Of a DNA stretch of 64,000 nucleotides, positions 7,151 to 14,799 are shown one piece after another. The notes beneath the pieces were generated by a model that saw only the letters and a list, made by a program, of their open reading frames with translations, searched no databases and was not told where the DNA came from. The stretch covers positions 1-64,000 of the IMG/VR virus record IMGVR_UViG_3300044614_002195; one strand, given 5' to 3'. Origin of the DNA: a virus. Positions within the stretch are counted from its first letter, which is position 1, and each line of letters opens with the position of its first letter. The translations under genes and the position numbers were made by a program.

Positions 7151-7564
7151 CTATATACAATCATGAAGAATTGTAGGGTTCACAATCTCAAGATGCAATA
7201 CAGGAAAACCTAAATCTGGATTATAGTCTATTTTTGCTCTGACTACGCAAGTTAATTCGATATCTCCAACAAAAACCTTTGTGTCTTCAGCTCTTTGCGC
7301 AGGCATGAACACTATGTTGCTTTTGTCCGTTTCTGGTAAGTCGTTGTACATTAAAGGATGCGTAGCCTGTACGGAGTTGTCGATTTGTTTTTGACTTGCA
7401 CACTGCGTGTTTGTCGGCAAAGGGATATTCTTAATAGCCTCAACAATTTTAGCTACATCATTGAATTTACTCATAATCTCTGACTGTACACCTTCTACAT
7501 TTTTTTGTATCTTTTGCACGTCTAACAATTTAAGTATGTTTTTTAAATCTGCAGCGTCACTCAT
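7151..7564 (-). CDS. hypothetical protein, 137 aa
   Basis: ATG at 7564. The N-terminal half is helical ('ADLKNILKLLDVQKIQKNV', 'MSKFNDVAKIVEAIKNI'), with a linker and a beta-rich C-terminal half ('VFVGDIELTCVVRAKI', 'FPVLHLEIVNP'). It lies 88 nt downstream of the BPL_N-like gene on the same strand and may share its transcript. No family is recognised. Confidence 0.55.
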   Translation of the reverse strand: MSDAADLKNILKLLDVQKIQKNVEGVQSEIMSKFNDVAKIVEAIKNIPLPTNTQCASQKQIDNSVQATHPLMYNDLPETDKSNIVFMPAQRAEDTKVFVGDIELTCVVRAKIDYNPDLGFPVLHLEIVNPTILHDCI

Positions 7565-7652
7565 AATTAATATCTATTTGATTTTGTTTGCTTTAAATCT
7601 GAGAGCTAACTTAGCTCAGCCTCATTAGATTTAAATATAGACGGTAGACCTC

Positions 7653-8351
7653 CTAGTGCAACAACTTTTTTAAAAAATCTAAAACCAATTGATGCTGTAT
7701 GCAATCCAGCCATCTGTTTTTGATTTTTGGTTGCACATAGAACCACCACTTTTGCGCTTCTGGGTGAGGACCTATAATGCCTACATTTCCTAGTCCGTTT
7801 TTCTGTATCAATGCGGCGGCGTCACCGTTTTGATATGTAGCTATAATGTCTCCTGATATTTTTCGGCTAAATAAAGATGGAACAAATGCTGTGCCGTCGT
7901 GGAAGTACATACTTTTTTCTTCATCATACCAGCTGACTGTTACAATCGCCCTTTTTTCATGCTTAATAGTAGAGTCTTTTCTTTTTACGTATTGCACTGC
8001 TCTTGTGTTTTTTGAAAGTAAATTAAAGTAGTTTCTGTCTGCAAAATAAGCACCCATACATATGCCGAGATAATTGCCGCCTTCGTGGATATATTCCTGC
8101 AGGTCTTTCTTGATGCTTTTTAAATTAGATTTTTTAAACTTAGATGCGTCACCTGTTCCTCCTGGAATAACCAAACAGTCTGCAGAATATAACAATTCAG
8201 CTGTAAGTTCTTTTTTAGGTAAACTGCTAGGGCCTACAAGCGTGGTAGTATATTCTCCTGATTTGTCCAATACATCCCTTAAACCGTCTGCACAGTCAAT
8301 ACTGCACATAGGGTTTTCAACATATATAAGTATGCTTTTCTTTTTGGACAT
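7653..8351 (-). CDS. BPL_N-like (glutamine amidotransferase-fold) protein
   Basis: 232 aa. The features of the biotin-protein-ligase N-terminal domain family (a class I glutamine amidotransferase-like fold) are in order: an N-terminal 'ILIYVENP', 'DCLVIPGGTGD' near residue 65, the nucleophile-elbow sequence 'LGICMGAYFA' with Cys98, and 'IIGPHPEAQKWW' near residue 197. No biotin-ligase catalytic domain is attached, as in the free-standing bacterial members (COG4285-like). Their reaction is not established. It is an unusual cargo for a phage. It is transcribed divergently from the small gene at 8474. Confidence 0.75.
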   Translation of the reverse strand: MSKKKSILIYVENPMCSIDCADGLRDVLDKSGEYTTTLVGPSSLPKKELTAELLYSADCLVIPGGTGDASKFKKSNLKSIKKDLQEYIHEGGNYLGICMGAYFADRNYFNLLSKNTRAVQYVKRKDSTIKHEKRAIVTVSWYDEEKSMYFHDGTAFVPSLFSRKISGDIIATYQNGDAAALIQKNGLGNVGIIGPHPEAQKWWFYVQPKIKNRWLDCIQHQLVLDFLKKLLH

Positions 8352-8426
8352 ACCTTACTATACACCAATATCCTCTCCAGGTAAAAAGAATATAATTATT
8401 GCGCTTTATGCAAATTGCATTAATTT

Positions 8427-8435
8427 TGGTATAAT
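8427..8435 (+). promoter_or_regulatory. extended -10 promoter (TGGTATAAT), copy of the 6064 site
   Basis: TGGTATAAT followed by ATTATGAAGGCTA as at 6064. It drives the 58-aa gene at 8474 with a leader of about 32 nt. Confidence 0.65.
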
Positions 8436-8473
8436 ATTATGAAGGCTAAATAGCTTTTAAATAAACCCACAAA

Positions 8474-8650
8474 ATGAAACCTCATTGGTATAAACCAAAG
8501 CCAGAACCGCTCTTGGCGCCAACTCCGCCAGGTGCTAGCAGAATGACTGCAGTGAAGATAATGACCTCTGCTCCTGATATAGAGAAAAGCTATAGAAATA
8601 TAGATATAAGAGGTCCGCTTAAACCTGCAAGGATCAGTAAGTCTAAATAA
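8474..8650 (+). CDS. small hypothetical protein, 58 aa
   Basis: ATG at 8474 lies downstream of the promoter at 8427 and the stop at 8650 is 4 nt before a terminator hairpin. The product is basic and proline-rich ('HWYKPKPEPLLAPTPPG' near the start, 'KPARISKSK' at the end) and probably unstructured. No family is recognised. Promoter, ORF and terminator form a compact one-gene cassette like those at 6107 and 6769. Confidence 0.55.
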   Translation: MKPHWYKPKPEPLLAPTPPGASRMTAVKIMTSAPDIEKSYRNIDIRGPLKPARISKSK

Positions 8651-8654
8651 AATA

Positions 8655-8691
8655 TCCCGGCCCCTACAAGGGGCCGGGAATTTCTTTTTTT
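8655..8691 (+). terminator. strong rho-independent terminator with trailing AGCTATTAG
   Basis: The stem TCCCGGCCCC (8655-8664) with GGGGCCGGGA (8670-8679) is 10 bp and GC-rich with a 5-nt loop, then a T-run to 8691 and AGCTATTAG (8692-8700). It lies between the plus-strand cassette and the 3' end of nrdA on the other strand. Confidence 0.9.
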
Positions 8692-8706
8692 AGCTATTAG
8701 CTAACG

Positions 8707-10356
8707 CTACGACTGACAATTTTGGCAACTCATTATATTCCTGGCTAATTCTTGGGCCGGATTAGCGCTGCGCTGGTAATACAAGCTTTTTACACCCATC
8801 TCCCAGGCAAACAGAATTAGTTCATTAACATCTTTAGGTTTAGTGTCTGGAGGGATCATTAGGTTTAAACTCTGGGCTTGATCAATATACTTTTGACGTT
8901 GTCCTGCCTGGATGACAATCTCTTTTTGACTAATTTCTCCAAAAGTCTTAAACACATCTTTTTCTTCTTGAGACAAGAAATCTAGATGCTGCACACTTCC
9001 CCCTTTTACAAGGATACTCTTCCATGTCTCCTGATTATCTTTATCTTTGGTTTTCAGCAAGGCCTGCAAGTGGTTATTCTTGTATGTAAATTTTCCTTTG
9101 GCTAGATCTTTGACAAAATAGTTACTGTTCAAAGGTTCAATACTCGGAGAAACCTGACCAAGAATAAACGAGCTGCTGGTTGTAGGGGCGACTGCAAGGG
9201 TAGTGACGTTTCTTCTACCATACCCTTTCAGTATAGGTGCTTCGCCATATTTGTCTGCGAGGCTCATGGTAGCTTTGTCTGCCCTATCTCTGATAAGCTT
9301 CCATATCTCTACGTTTAAAAACTTAGCCTCCATAGACTCCCACGCAATCATTTTACTTTGGAGTAAAGAGTGCCATCCTAGTACTCCAACACCAAGCGCA
9401 CGCTGGTTTATAGCAAATCTTCTGGGAGCCTCCATATACTGCATGCCTTTTGTTTTATCTATAAACTCAGTCATTACAGCGTCCAGGAAATAGACCATTG
9501 TTTCTACCGCATCTGTATCTTTCCAATTGTCATAATTTTCAAGATTTAAAGAAGATAGGTTACATACGAAAGACTCATCTTCGCTATTTGACAAAGCTAT
9601 CTCGCTGCAAAGATTGCTATTTTTAATTTTAAGATTTCTATCCTTGTACACCTGAGGAGCCTGCGCGTTCATAGTGTCGATAAACACAATATACGGATAG
9701 CCTGTCTCAAACTTTTTCTTGATTGCAAGGCTCCATATTTTGCGCTTATCTTTATCGCCGTCACGCATAGCTTTAAGCCAAGCGTCTGTAACAGTAATTC
9801 CAAAGCTAAGATCTTGTATGCTGTTGCCTTCAGACTTAAGTTTTAAAAACTCTTCTATATCAGGATGCTCTATCGGAAGATATGCAGCAAAACTACCTCT
9901 ACGTACATTCCCTTGACTTACCACACTCATCAGTTTATCGAACAACTCCATAAAATGTACTGCACCTGTGCTTTCTCCTCCTGAACTGATACTTGCGCCT
10001 CTGCCTCTTACGTCTCCAAAATACGCACTCGTGCCTCCACCATGTTTGGTCATAATGGCTACTTCACTGGCCTTAGTCATGATGCCTTCCATAGTGTCAG
10101 GTACATAGCTTCCAAAGCAGCTGATGGGTAATCCGCGCTTTCTTCCAAAGTTGCTCCATACTGGAGAACTTAAAGAATAGAACCCGCGACTCATATAATC
10201 TTCAAACTTATCAGCAAAGCCAGTTATACCTAGCAGCTGCTCTGCAGAATCAGCAATATCTCGGATTCTATGCTCTGCTGTTTCGCCTTCTAGAAGGTAG
10301 CCGCGCTCTAAGAACTTTCTAGAGTCCTTGTTCAACCAATAGTATTTTTCAGTCAT
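8707..10356 (-). CDS. nrdA: class I ribonucleoside-diphosphate reductase, alpha subunit
   Basis: 549 aa. It reduces ribonucleotides to deoxyribonucleotides for phage DNA synthesis, with NrdB supplying the radical. Active-site residues are present: Cys80 ('LPISCFGS'), the triad in 'NLCSEI' (Asn248, Cys250, Glu252), Cys265 ('VCNLSSLNL'), the tyrosine pair Tyr526-Tyr527 of the radical path, and the C-terminal redox pair Cys544/Cys547. It is much shorter than E. coli NrdA and has no N-terminal ATP-cone, so overall activity control by dATP is probably lost, a common phage adaptation. It begins 4 nt after the nrdB stop on the same transcript. Confidence 0.96.
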   Translation of the reverse strand: MTEKYYWLNKDSRKFLERGYLLEGETAEHRIRDIADSAEQLLGITGFADKFEDYMSRGFYSLSSPVWSNFGRKRGLPISCFGSYVPDTMEGIMTKASEVAIMTKHGGGTSAYFGDVRGRGASISSGGESTGAVHFMELFDKLMSVVSQGNVRRGSFAAYLPIEHPDIEEFLKLKSEGNSIQDLSFGITVTDAWLKAMRDGDKDKRKIWSLAIKKKFETGYPYIVFIDTMNAQAPQVYKDRNLKIKNSNLCSEIALSNSEDESFVCNLSSLNLENYDNWKDTDAVETMVYFLDAVMTEFIDKTKGMQYMEAPRRFAINQRALGVGVLGWHSLLQSKMIAWESMEAKFLNVEIWKLIRDRADKATMSLADKYGEAPILKGYGRRNVTTLAVAPTTSSSFILGQVSPSIEPLNSNYFVKDLAKGKFTYKNNHLQALLKTKDKDNQETWKSILVKGGSVQHLDFLSQEEKDVFKTFGEISQKEIVIQAGQRQKYIDQAQSLNLMIPPDTKPKDVNELILFAWEMGVKSLYYQRSANPAQELARNIMSCQNCQS

Positions 10357-10359
10357 AAT

Positions 10360-11331
10360 TTAAAACAGGTCGTCTTCGCTAAATGATTGGTTTTTCTTGC
10401 TATACTCGACTGGGCGAGAGTGAAAGAAATCCGTCATGTTATTACCTAACAGTTCTTCTTCAAACCACAAGCTGTCTTTTAGAATTTCTTCGTTTACTTC
10501 AAAAGGTTTTGTAAACCCTATCTGCTGCATAGACTCGTTTATCCTGTTTTTAATAAACTCTTTCAGGATATTTGCGCTAAGTCCTTTCTCTTGTATACCG
10601 TTGACCATCCAGTCAATGATTTTGCTCTCAGATTCAAAAGCTGACTTTGCCTCGTCAACAATACGCTCTTCAAGTTCACTGTCAAATAGCTCAGGGTATT
10701 CTTCACGGATAGTATTCACTATCTTGATACCTACAAGAGCATGTATTGCCTCTTCATTCCTGGTGTACTTGACTTGCTGGTCAGTATCTTTAAGTACGTT
10801 CTTGAATCTAGCAAACCAGTTGATTACATAAAACTGACTGAATAGAGAGACGTTCTCTACGAACAAGGTAAACAAAATCAAAGCGTACAGATATTGCTTT
10901 TTGCTGTCCTTGTAAAACTTATGTGTGTACTTCCTGAGATACTTAACACGTCCTTGAATCCATTCTAACTTTAGATTCTCTTCAAAGACATCCTCAAGCC
11001 CAAGAACAGAGAGTAAACGCTCATAAGCGCTATTGTGTATAACTTCCACGTTAGCCATTACATAGCCTAGGTCTTGTAGGGACGGATGTGGAAGGTTATC
11101 TCCGAGCTTTGCCCAAAATGTTTTAACAGCTACCTCTATCTGCCCGATAGCTGAAAGGGTGCGGACAATAATCTCTCTTTCTTTATCTGAAAGATTTACT
11201 TTGAACTGCTGAATATCTGATTTAAAAGAAAACTCTTTATCCGTCCAGAAGCCGTTATGCATGGCTTCTATAAAAGACTCAGTCCAAGGATATTTGTTTG
11301 GTTTTCTGGAAATTTGTTCTTCAAATATCAT
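10360..11331 (-). CDS. nrdB: class I ribonucleotide reductase, beta subunit
   Basis: 323 aa ferritin-like subunit. The metal and radical site is visible as 'EVIHNSAY' (Glu96, His99, Tyr103) and 'EEAIH' in the second half. The first metal ligand appears to be Glu66 ('QIEVAVKTFW') where E. coli NrdB has Asp84. The tyrosine is retained, so it is not the Phe-type of Chlamydia. It is the first gene of an nrdB-nrdA pair with a 3-nt gap. A TATAGC-like sequence lies upstream on the minus strand. Confidence 0.95.
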   Translation of the reverse strand: MIFEEQISRKPNKYPWTESFIEAMHNGFWTDKEFSFKSDIQQFKVNLSDKEREIIVRTLSAIGQIEVAVKTFWAKLGDNLPHPSLQDLGYVMANVEVIHNSAYERLLSVLGLEDVFEENLKLEWIQGRVKYLRKYTHKFYKDSKKQYLYALILFTLFVENVSLFSQFYVINWFARFKNVLKDTDQQVKYTRNEEAIHALVGIKIVNTIREEYPELFDSELEERIVDEAKSAFESESKIIDWMVNGIQEKGLSANILKEFIKNRINESMQQIGFTKPFEVNEEILKDSLWFEEELLGNNMTDFFHSRPVEYSKKNQSFSEDDLF

Positions 11332-11376
11332 ATACTTTTTTGGTTAAGGGTTAATAAGCTATACTACCAAAAACAA

Positions 11377-11406
11377 TGGTATTATGAGAGCGAATTAACA
11401 TCGCTC
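11377..11406 (+). promoter_or_regulatory. orphan extended -10 (TGGTATTAT) with hairpin
   Basis: TGGTATTAT (11377-11385) is followed at once by an inverted repeat GAGCG (11388-11392) / CGCTC (11402-11406). It points into the 3' end of the amidase gene on the opposite strand; no plus-strand gene with a good start follows. It could drive an antisense transcript or act as an operator for nrdB. Confidence 0.3.
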
Positions 11407-11434
11407 AACGCAGATTTATAGCTTGCCTTTTGTA

Positions 11435-12100
11435 CTACCCTACAAGCGTAATTCCATTAGAAGAAATTTTATCTAGGCACCAAGAGGAAAGGGGCAAACT
11501 TCTAGAGTCTCTGTTTAAATTTGCGCACGAAACTACACTGGAGGAGCAAACAGAATCCTCATTAAAACTTGTAGTGTTTTTACTCATGGTAAGACTCATA
11601 TCGTTACGTGTACAGATATCTTTGATAAGCTCTACTGTGGCGTCTATTTGAGCTTCCTCGAAATCAGCCCAGTGTTCATACCCCTTAAATTTCATTTCAA
11701 ATACTTTACCCTGGTACATATTGTAAGGTTTGTTAAAACCAAAAGCATAGTATTTATTATTTTCTTTTTCTAAATAAGACTCGTTAGCCAAGAAAATTGC
11801 GATGGTACTTTTATTGAAATCAGCAAATTTCCTTCCTGCTCCTACATGATTGGACCAGAGTTCTTCTTCAAAGCATTTATATATAGTGCCGTCTCGGCCT
11901 ACTACATAGTGCCCTGCACGTTTATCTGCCATAATGTTCCAGTTTTTCATTAAATAAGTTTCATCTTTTTGATCTGCAGTAAAAGTGTACTTTGTTCTTG
12001 AGAAAGAACTATGCAAAACGATGTTTGTCTTTTTTGTAATCCCTGGCACGTAGGCCTTTACACTCAAAGGATAATTATTGATTTTTTCTAAGTATTTCAT
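11435..12100 (-). CDS. N-acetylmuramoyl-L-alanine amidase-like (Amidase_2/PGRP fold)
   Basis: 221 aa. The zinc amidase fold is recognisable from 'TNIVLHSSFS' (first metal His), 'GHYVVGRDGTIYKCFEEELWSNHVG' (split across residues 65-90; second motif) and 'KSTIAIFLANES'. The enzyme would cut the amide between MurNAc and the stem peptide, as an endolysin or a virion-associated lysin. In the C-terminal region the usual His-x-x-N motif reads 'VVSCANLNRDSRS', so the third zinc ligand may be Cys or be lost. No cell-wall-binding domain or signal peptide is present. It overlaps the dCMP deaminase gene by 26 nt. A 73-codon plus-strand ORF over its 3' end (11430-11651) is treated as a shadow. Confidence 0.8.
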   Translation of the reverse strand: MKYLEKINNYPLSVKAYVPGITKKTNIVLHSSFSRTKYTFTADQKDETYLMKNWNIMADKRAGHYVVGRDGTIYKCFEEELWSNHVGAGRKFADFNKSTIAIFLANESYLEKENNKYYAFGFNKPYNMYQGKVFEMKFKGYEHWADFEEAQIDATVELIKDICTRNDMSLTMSKNTTSFNEDSVCSSSVVSCANLNRDSRSLPLSSWCLDKISSNGITLVG

Positions 12101-12521
12101 CTGATAATGTTAGTTGGCGTATGACTATTTTAAGACTAGCTGCTCTGGTTAAGGATGAGCAATCTTTATCGTATATTTGATCATATATAACTTCCTTCAC
12201 ACCATACTCATCAATCATGTCCAGACATTTACGACATGGCAACATGGTCACATAAAGATAGTGCACTTCACCAGGCTGGGTATATTTAAGGCAGTTGTAT
12301 TCTGCATGCAAGACTAAAGGTCTTCTAGCATCTCTGTCAGACCAATCTATTTCCAGACCAGGTAAAGCGCCGTTGTAGCCTGTAGCTACGGTAGAGTGGT
12401 CAGATCTAAAGGCAGCTGCTCCTACTATAACATACGGATCTGGCGATCTTTGTGCGGCAGTGTGCGCCAATAGCATGCCGTACTCATCCCAAGTTGGGCG
12501 TTTTCTTTCTGTCGTATTCAT
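12075..12521 (-). CDS. deoxycytidylate (dCMP) deaminase
   Basis: 148 aa. The zinc-dependent deaminase signature is complete: His72-Ala-Glu74 ('LHAEYNCLKY') and 'PCRKC' with Cys96 and Cys99. It converts dCMP to dUMP and feeds thymidylate synthesis, working with the nearby ribonucleotide reductase to raise the dNTP supply. 'GYNGALPGLE' is the expected substrate-loop region. The gene lies between a small hypothetical gene (7 nt upstream) and the amidase (26-nt overlap). Confidence 0.92.
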   Translation of the reverse strand: MNTTERKRPTWDEYGMLLAHTAAQRSPDPYVIVGAAAFRSDHSTVATGYNGALPGLEIDWSDRDARRPLVLHAEYNCLKYTQPGEVHYLYVTMLPCRKCLDMIDEYGVKEVIYDQIYDKDCSSLTRAASLKIVIRQLTLSDEILRKNQ

Positions 12522-12527
12522 GAAGAG

Positions 12528-12740
12528 TTAAGCTAGCACGTCAAAAGCTTCTCTGCAAAGTCTTTTTAACATACCCTCTACTTCTTCATCCTTAAGCCTT
12601 TCAAAGTTTTTATAGGCAACCCGCTCACCGTCAAACGTAGACTTTAAAACACAAGAACCATCGTAAACGATTGTTATCTCATCTGTATCCGTGTTATAAT
12701 CAAATTCAAAAGTCATCTGTTCTTGTTGTATTTTTAGCAA
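12528..12740 (-). CDS. hypothetical protein, 70 aa
   Basis: ATG at 12740, transcribed divergently from the RNA polymerase beta fragment at 12762 with only 21 nt between the starts. It has a beta-rich acidic N-terminal half ('FEFDYNTDTDEITIVYDG') and a helical C-terminal half. No family is recognised. It is the first gene of the dCMP deaminase-amidase cluster. Confidence 0.6.
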   Translation of the reverse strand: MLKIQQEQMTFEFDYNTDTDEITIVYDGSCVLKSTFDGERVAYKNFERLKDEEVEGMLKRLCREAFDVLA

Positions 12741-12761
12741 CTAATCACTAATATAACTAAT

Positions 12762-13454
12762 ATGGCTACTACAAAACAAGAAAAAATAAATAAGCTTAAA
12801 GAATATTTTAAAAACATGAAGTTAGACGCGTCCGTCATGGGTAGAACCCTAGGAAGTCCGACTACTTTTGTAACTCCGCAAATAATGCTAGATGCGTCGG
12901 CTAAACTTTTAAAAATATATGGTCGACAGGCAGATCCAGACGATAGAGACAATCTTGTTTTCTCAAAGTTTATGGGTCCTGAGGACCATGTGAAAGAGCA
13001 TATTGAACATGATGCAGGAAAAATTCAATTTAAAGCTAAAAGCAAACTAAGACAAAAAAGAAACCTCTCCTGGCTACATGCAGGGTTCTTTTCTCCTCAA
13101 GTAAAGTCTGTTTTTGTGGGAAATGCACTGAGTCAGAATATTGAGGGAGTAAATCCTATGGAGCAATATATGCTGGCTCACAAGGTCACTAAGATGGGTG
13201 AAGGCGGGATAGGTTCTACGCAAGCAATCCCAGAAACTTCTCGCGAGGTTAACGAATCACAGTTTGGGCTTCTTGACCCTATCCAGACAGTAGAAGCAAA
13301 CACCATCGGGGTAGTAAATTTTTTCGTTAACAACACGAGGAAAGGCGCTGACGGAAAGCTTTATCGCCAGGTAATTGACAATGCTACAAATAAGCCTGTA
13401 TGGATTGATCATCAAGAGTTCCTTTCTTCTACGATTGAGATTCCTGAGTATTAG
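12762..13454 (+). CDS. RNA polymerase beta subunit, central fragment (fork / Rif region)
   Basis: 230 aa. Residues from about 45 to 225 follow bacterial RpoB from roughly E. coli residue 400 to 610: 'DDRDNLVFSKF' for DDIDHLGNRRI, 'LSQNIEGVNPMEQY' for LSQFMDQNNPLSEI, 'KMGEGGIGS' for ALGPGG, 'PIQTVEANTIG' for PIETPEGPNIG, and 'GKLYRQVID' for ETPYRKV. This is the rifampicin-pocket and fork-loop region beside the active site. It stands alone on the plus strand between two minus-strand clusters, with TATAAC 4 nt before its ATG. Its 3' end overlaps a convergent gene by 26 nt. It would have to assemble with the three other RNA polymerase fragments. Confidence 0.85.
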   Translation: MATTKQEKINKLKEYFKNMKLDASVMGRTLGSPTTFVTPQIMLDASAKLLKIYGRQADPDDRDNLVFSKFMGPEDHVKEHIEHDAGKIQFKAKSKLRQKRNLSWLHAGFFSPQVKSVFVGNALSQNIEGVNPMEQYMLAHKVTKMGEGGIGSTQAIPETSREVNESQFGLLDPIQTVEANTIGVVNFFVNNTRKGADGKLYRQVIDNATNKPVWIDHQEFLSSTIEIPEY

Positions 13455-13884
13455 AGGCAGACCATTTTTGCGTCGGGCATTGTTCGTTTGCTAGCCAAGG
13501 CTTTATATTACTCTCACCAGATAGCACGCAGTGACCTATGTTGGGAGATCTCTCATGACTATCCCAGAACGAGCAACCTTTACAGGCAGTAATGCGACTC
13601 AAGCAATCTTCTTTTTTAACTACAGGGAAGCCTAATATTGCCCAACGGAAAACTGACAGCTCGTAGTTATTTTTTAATGAGTTTAATGAAACTATATCTG
13701 TAGCTGCAGGAGTAGAAACATTGCTAGCTTCTAAAACCTCTAATAGTTTTTCTCTAGATACACTGAGTTCGGTCCTCTGTTCGTTCCACTCACCGTTTTT
13801 TTCAATCTCATTAACAGTGTTTGATGCAGTTTTTGAATAGTTTTGCAAGTCTTTCGAGGTGAATACAATTTTTTCGTTTTGCAT
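13429..13884 (-). CDS. zinc-cluster protein, 151 aa
   Basis: The C-terminal 60 residues carry a four-cysteine pattern 'RITACKGCSFWD', then 'GHCVLSG' and 'NEQCPTQKW', likely one zinc site. The N-terminal 90 residues are helical with no known domain. The next gene upstream ends its middle part with the same R-x-x-x-C-K-G-C ... C-P-x-x-K-W signature, so the two are related in that module. Function is unknown. It overlaps the beta fragment tail-to-tail. Confidence 0.6.
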   Translation of the reverse strand: MQNEKIVFTSKDLQNYSKTASNTVNEIEKNGEWNEQRTELSVSREKLLEVLEASNVSTPAATDIVSLNSLKNNYELSVFRWAILGFPVVKKEDCLSRITACKGCSFWDSHERSPNIGHCVLSGESNIKPWLANEQCPTQKWSASNTQESQS

Positions 13885-13903
13885 AATTTAAAGTCTGTAG
13901 TGT

Positions 13904-14785
13904 TTAAGAAAAAACTAAAAGTTCTTCTTCTTCTTGATAATAGTCTGTAATCCGAGTATTTAATTTTTTAATCTCTTCTTCAAGAATTTGTCTCACAGTA
14001 GGCATGTTTTCATGAATTAAAACTAAAAAATTAGAGTATTGGTTATTTAAATATTCTAAGTTATTAGGAGTTTTAAAATGTTCTATGTTTTCTATGGTTA
14101 GAGTTAAATCAGGTATGTTTCTTAGTTTATTAATAACTAGTAAATCTTTAAATTTAAGAGCAACTACGCAAAAATTAACAATGTCTTCTTCTGTTGTCTC
14201 ATACTGTTCTTTCACCGCATCCTCTTCCCGCCATTTACCTACAGGACATTTTTCATTAGCTATGTTTAATTTATACTTGATGGAGCACCCGCATTTCAAG
14301 CACTGACCTGTACCTGCGAAGGCTTCAATTTTAAAATATTCGCAACCTTTACACAGTTCTAACCTTTTTTGATACTCATTTTCATTTGTGCTGCGTGCTT
14401 GATTTACAGGTATTTTTTTTAACTTTGCCTTTAAATTTTTTACTGTATTGTATATAGCTACTGAGTCATCCTTATCGGGGTCTGGTAAAAATCCTGAGAA
14501 AGGTGCCTGCTTTGGTTGTATAGATTTTTTTTGCTCTACATTTTTTAAAAAGCCTGCCCACGAAGAAGCTAATAAATCTTTTACTTTAGGATCTTCATCT
14601 AATCTTTTTTTCCAATAGCTAAATAAAGCATTTTCTTTTCTCCTATGCATTCTGTGAAATGCTCCATCTAGCAGGTATAAATCTCTTTTATCTGCACGTT
14701 CTTTAATAGTCATGGCGTACATGACTATTTCTAGTTTTTCATATTCTGACAATTTGTTTAATTCTTCTAAAGTAAAATTGTACAT
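13904..14785 (-). CDS. zinc-cluster protein, 293 aa
   Basis: I take the ATG at 14785 ('MYNFTLEELNK'), since a longer frame would overlap the Cys-rich miniprotein gene. The module 'RLELCKGCEYF', 'GQCLKCGCSIKYK' and 'NEKCPVGKW' lies in the middle third (about residues 150-190) and gives five or six cysteines for one zinc ribbon. This C-x-x-C ... C-x-x-C-G-C ... C-P-x-x-K-W pattern is common in proteins of large phages, without known function. The flanks are helical and Lys/Glu-rich. Confidence 0.6.
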   Translation of the reverse strand: MYNFTLEELNKLSEYEKLEIVMYAMTIKERADKRDLYLLDGAFHRMHRRKENALFSYWKKRLDEDPKVKDLLASSWAGFLKNVEQKKSIQPKQAPFSGFLPDPDKDDSVAIYNTVKNLKAKLKKIPVNQARSTNENEYQKRLELCKGCEYFKIEAFAGTGQCLKCGCSIKYKLNIANEKCPVGKWREEDAVKEQYETTEEDIVNFCVVALKFKDLLVINKLRNIPDLTLTIENIEHFKTPNNLEYLNNQYSNFLVLIHENMPTVRQILEEEIKKLNTRITDYYQEEEELLVFS

Positions 14786-14799
14786 ATATAGCTTAATTT

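Noticed and set aside
11430-11651. Plus-strand ORF of 73 codons over the 3' end of the amidase gene, with plausible protein-like composition
   Set aside because: It only has a TTG start, no ribosome-binding site, and lies antisense to a frame that still shows amidase-like sequence.
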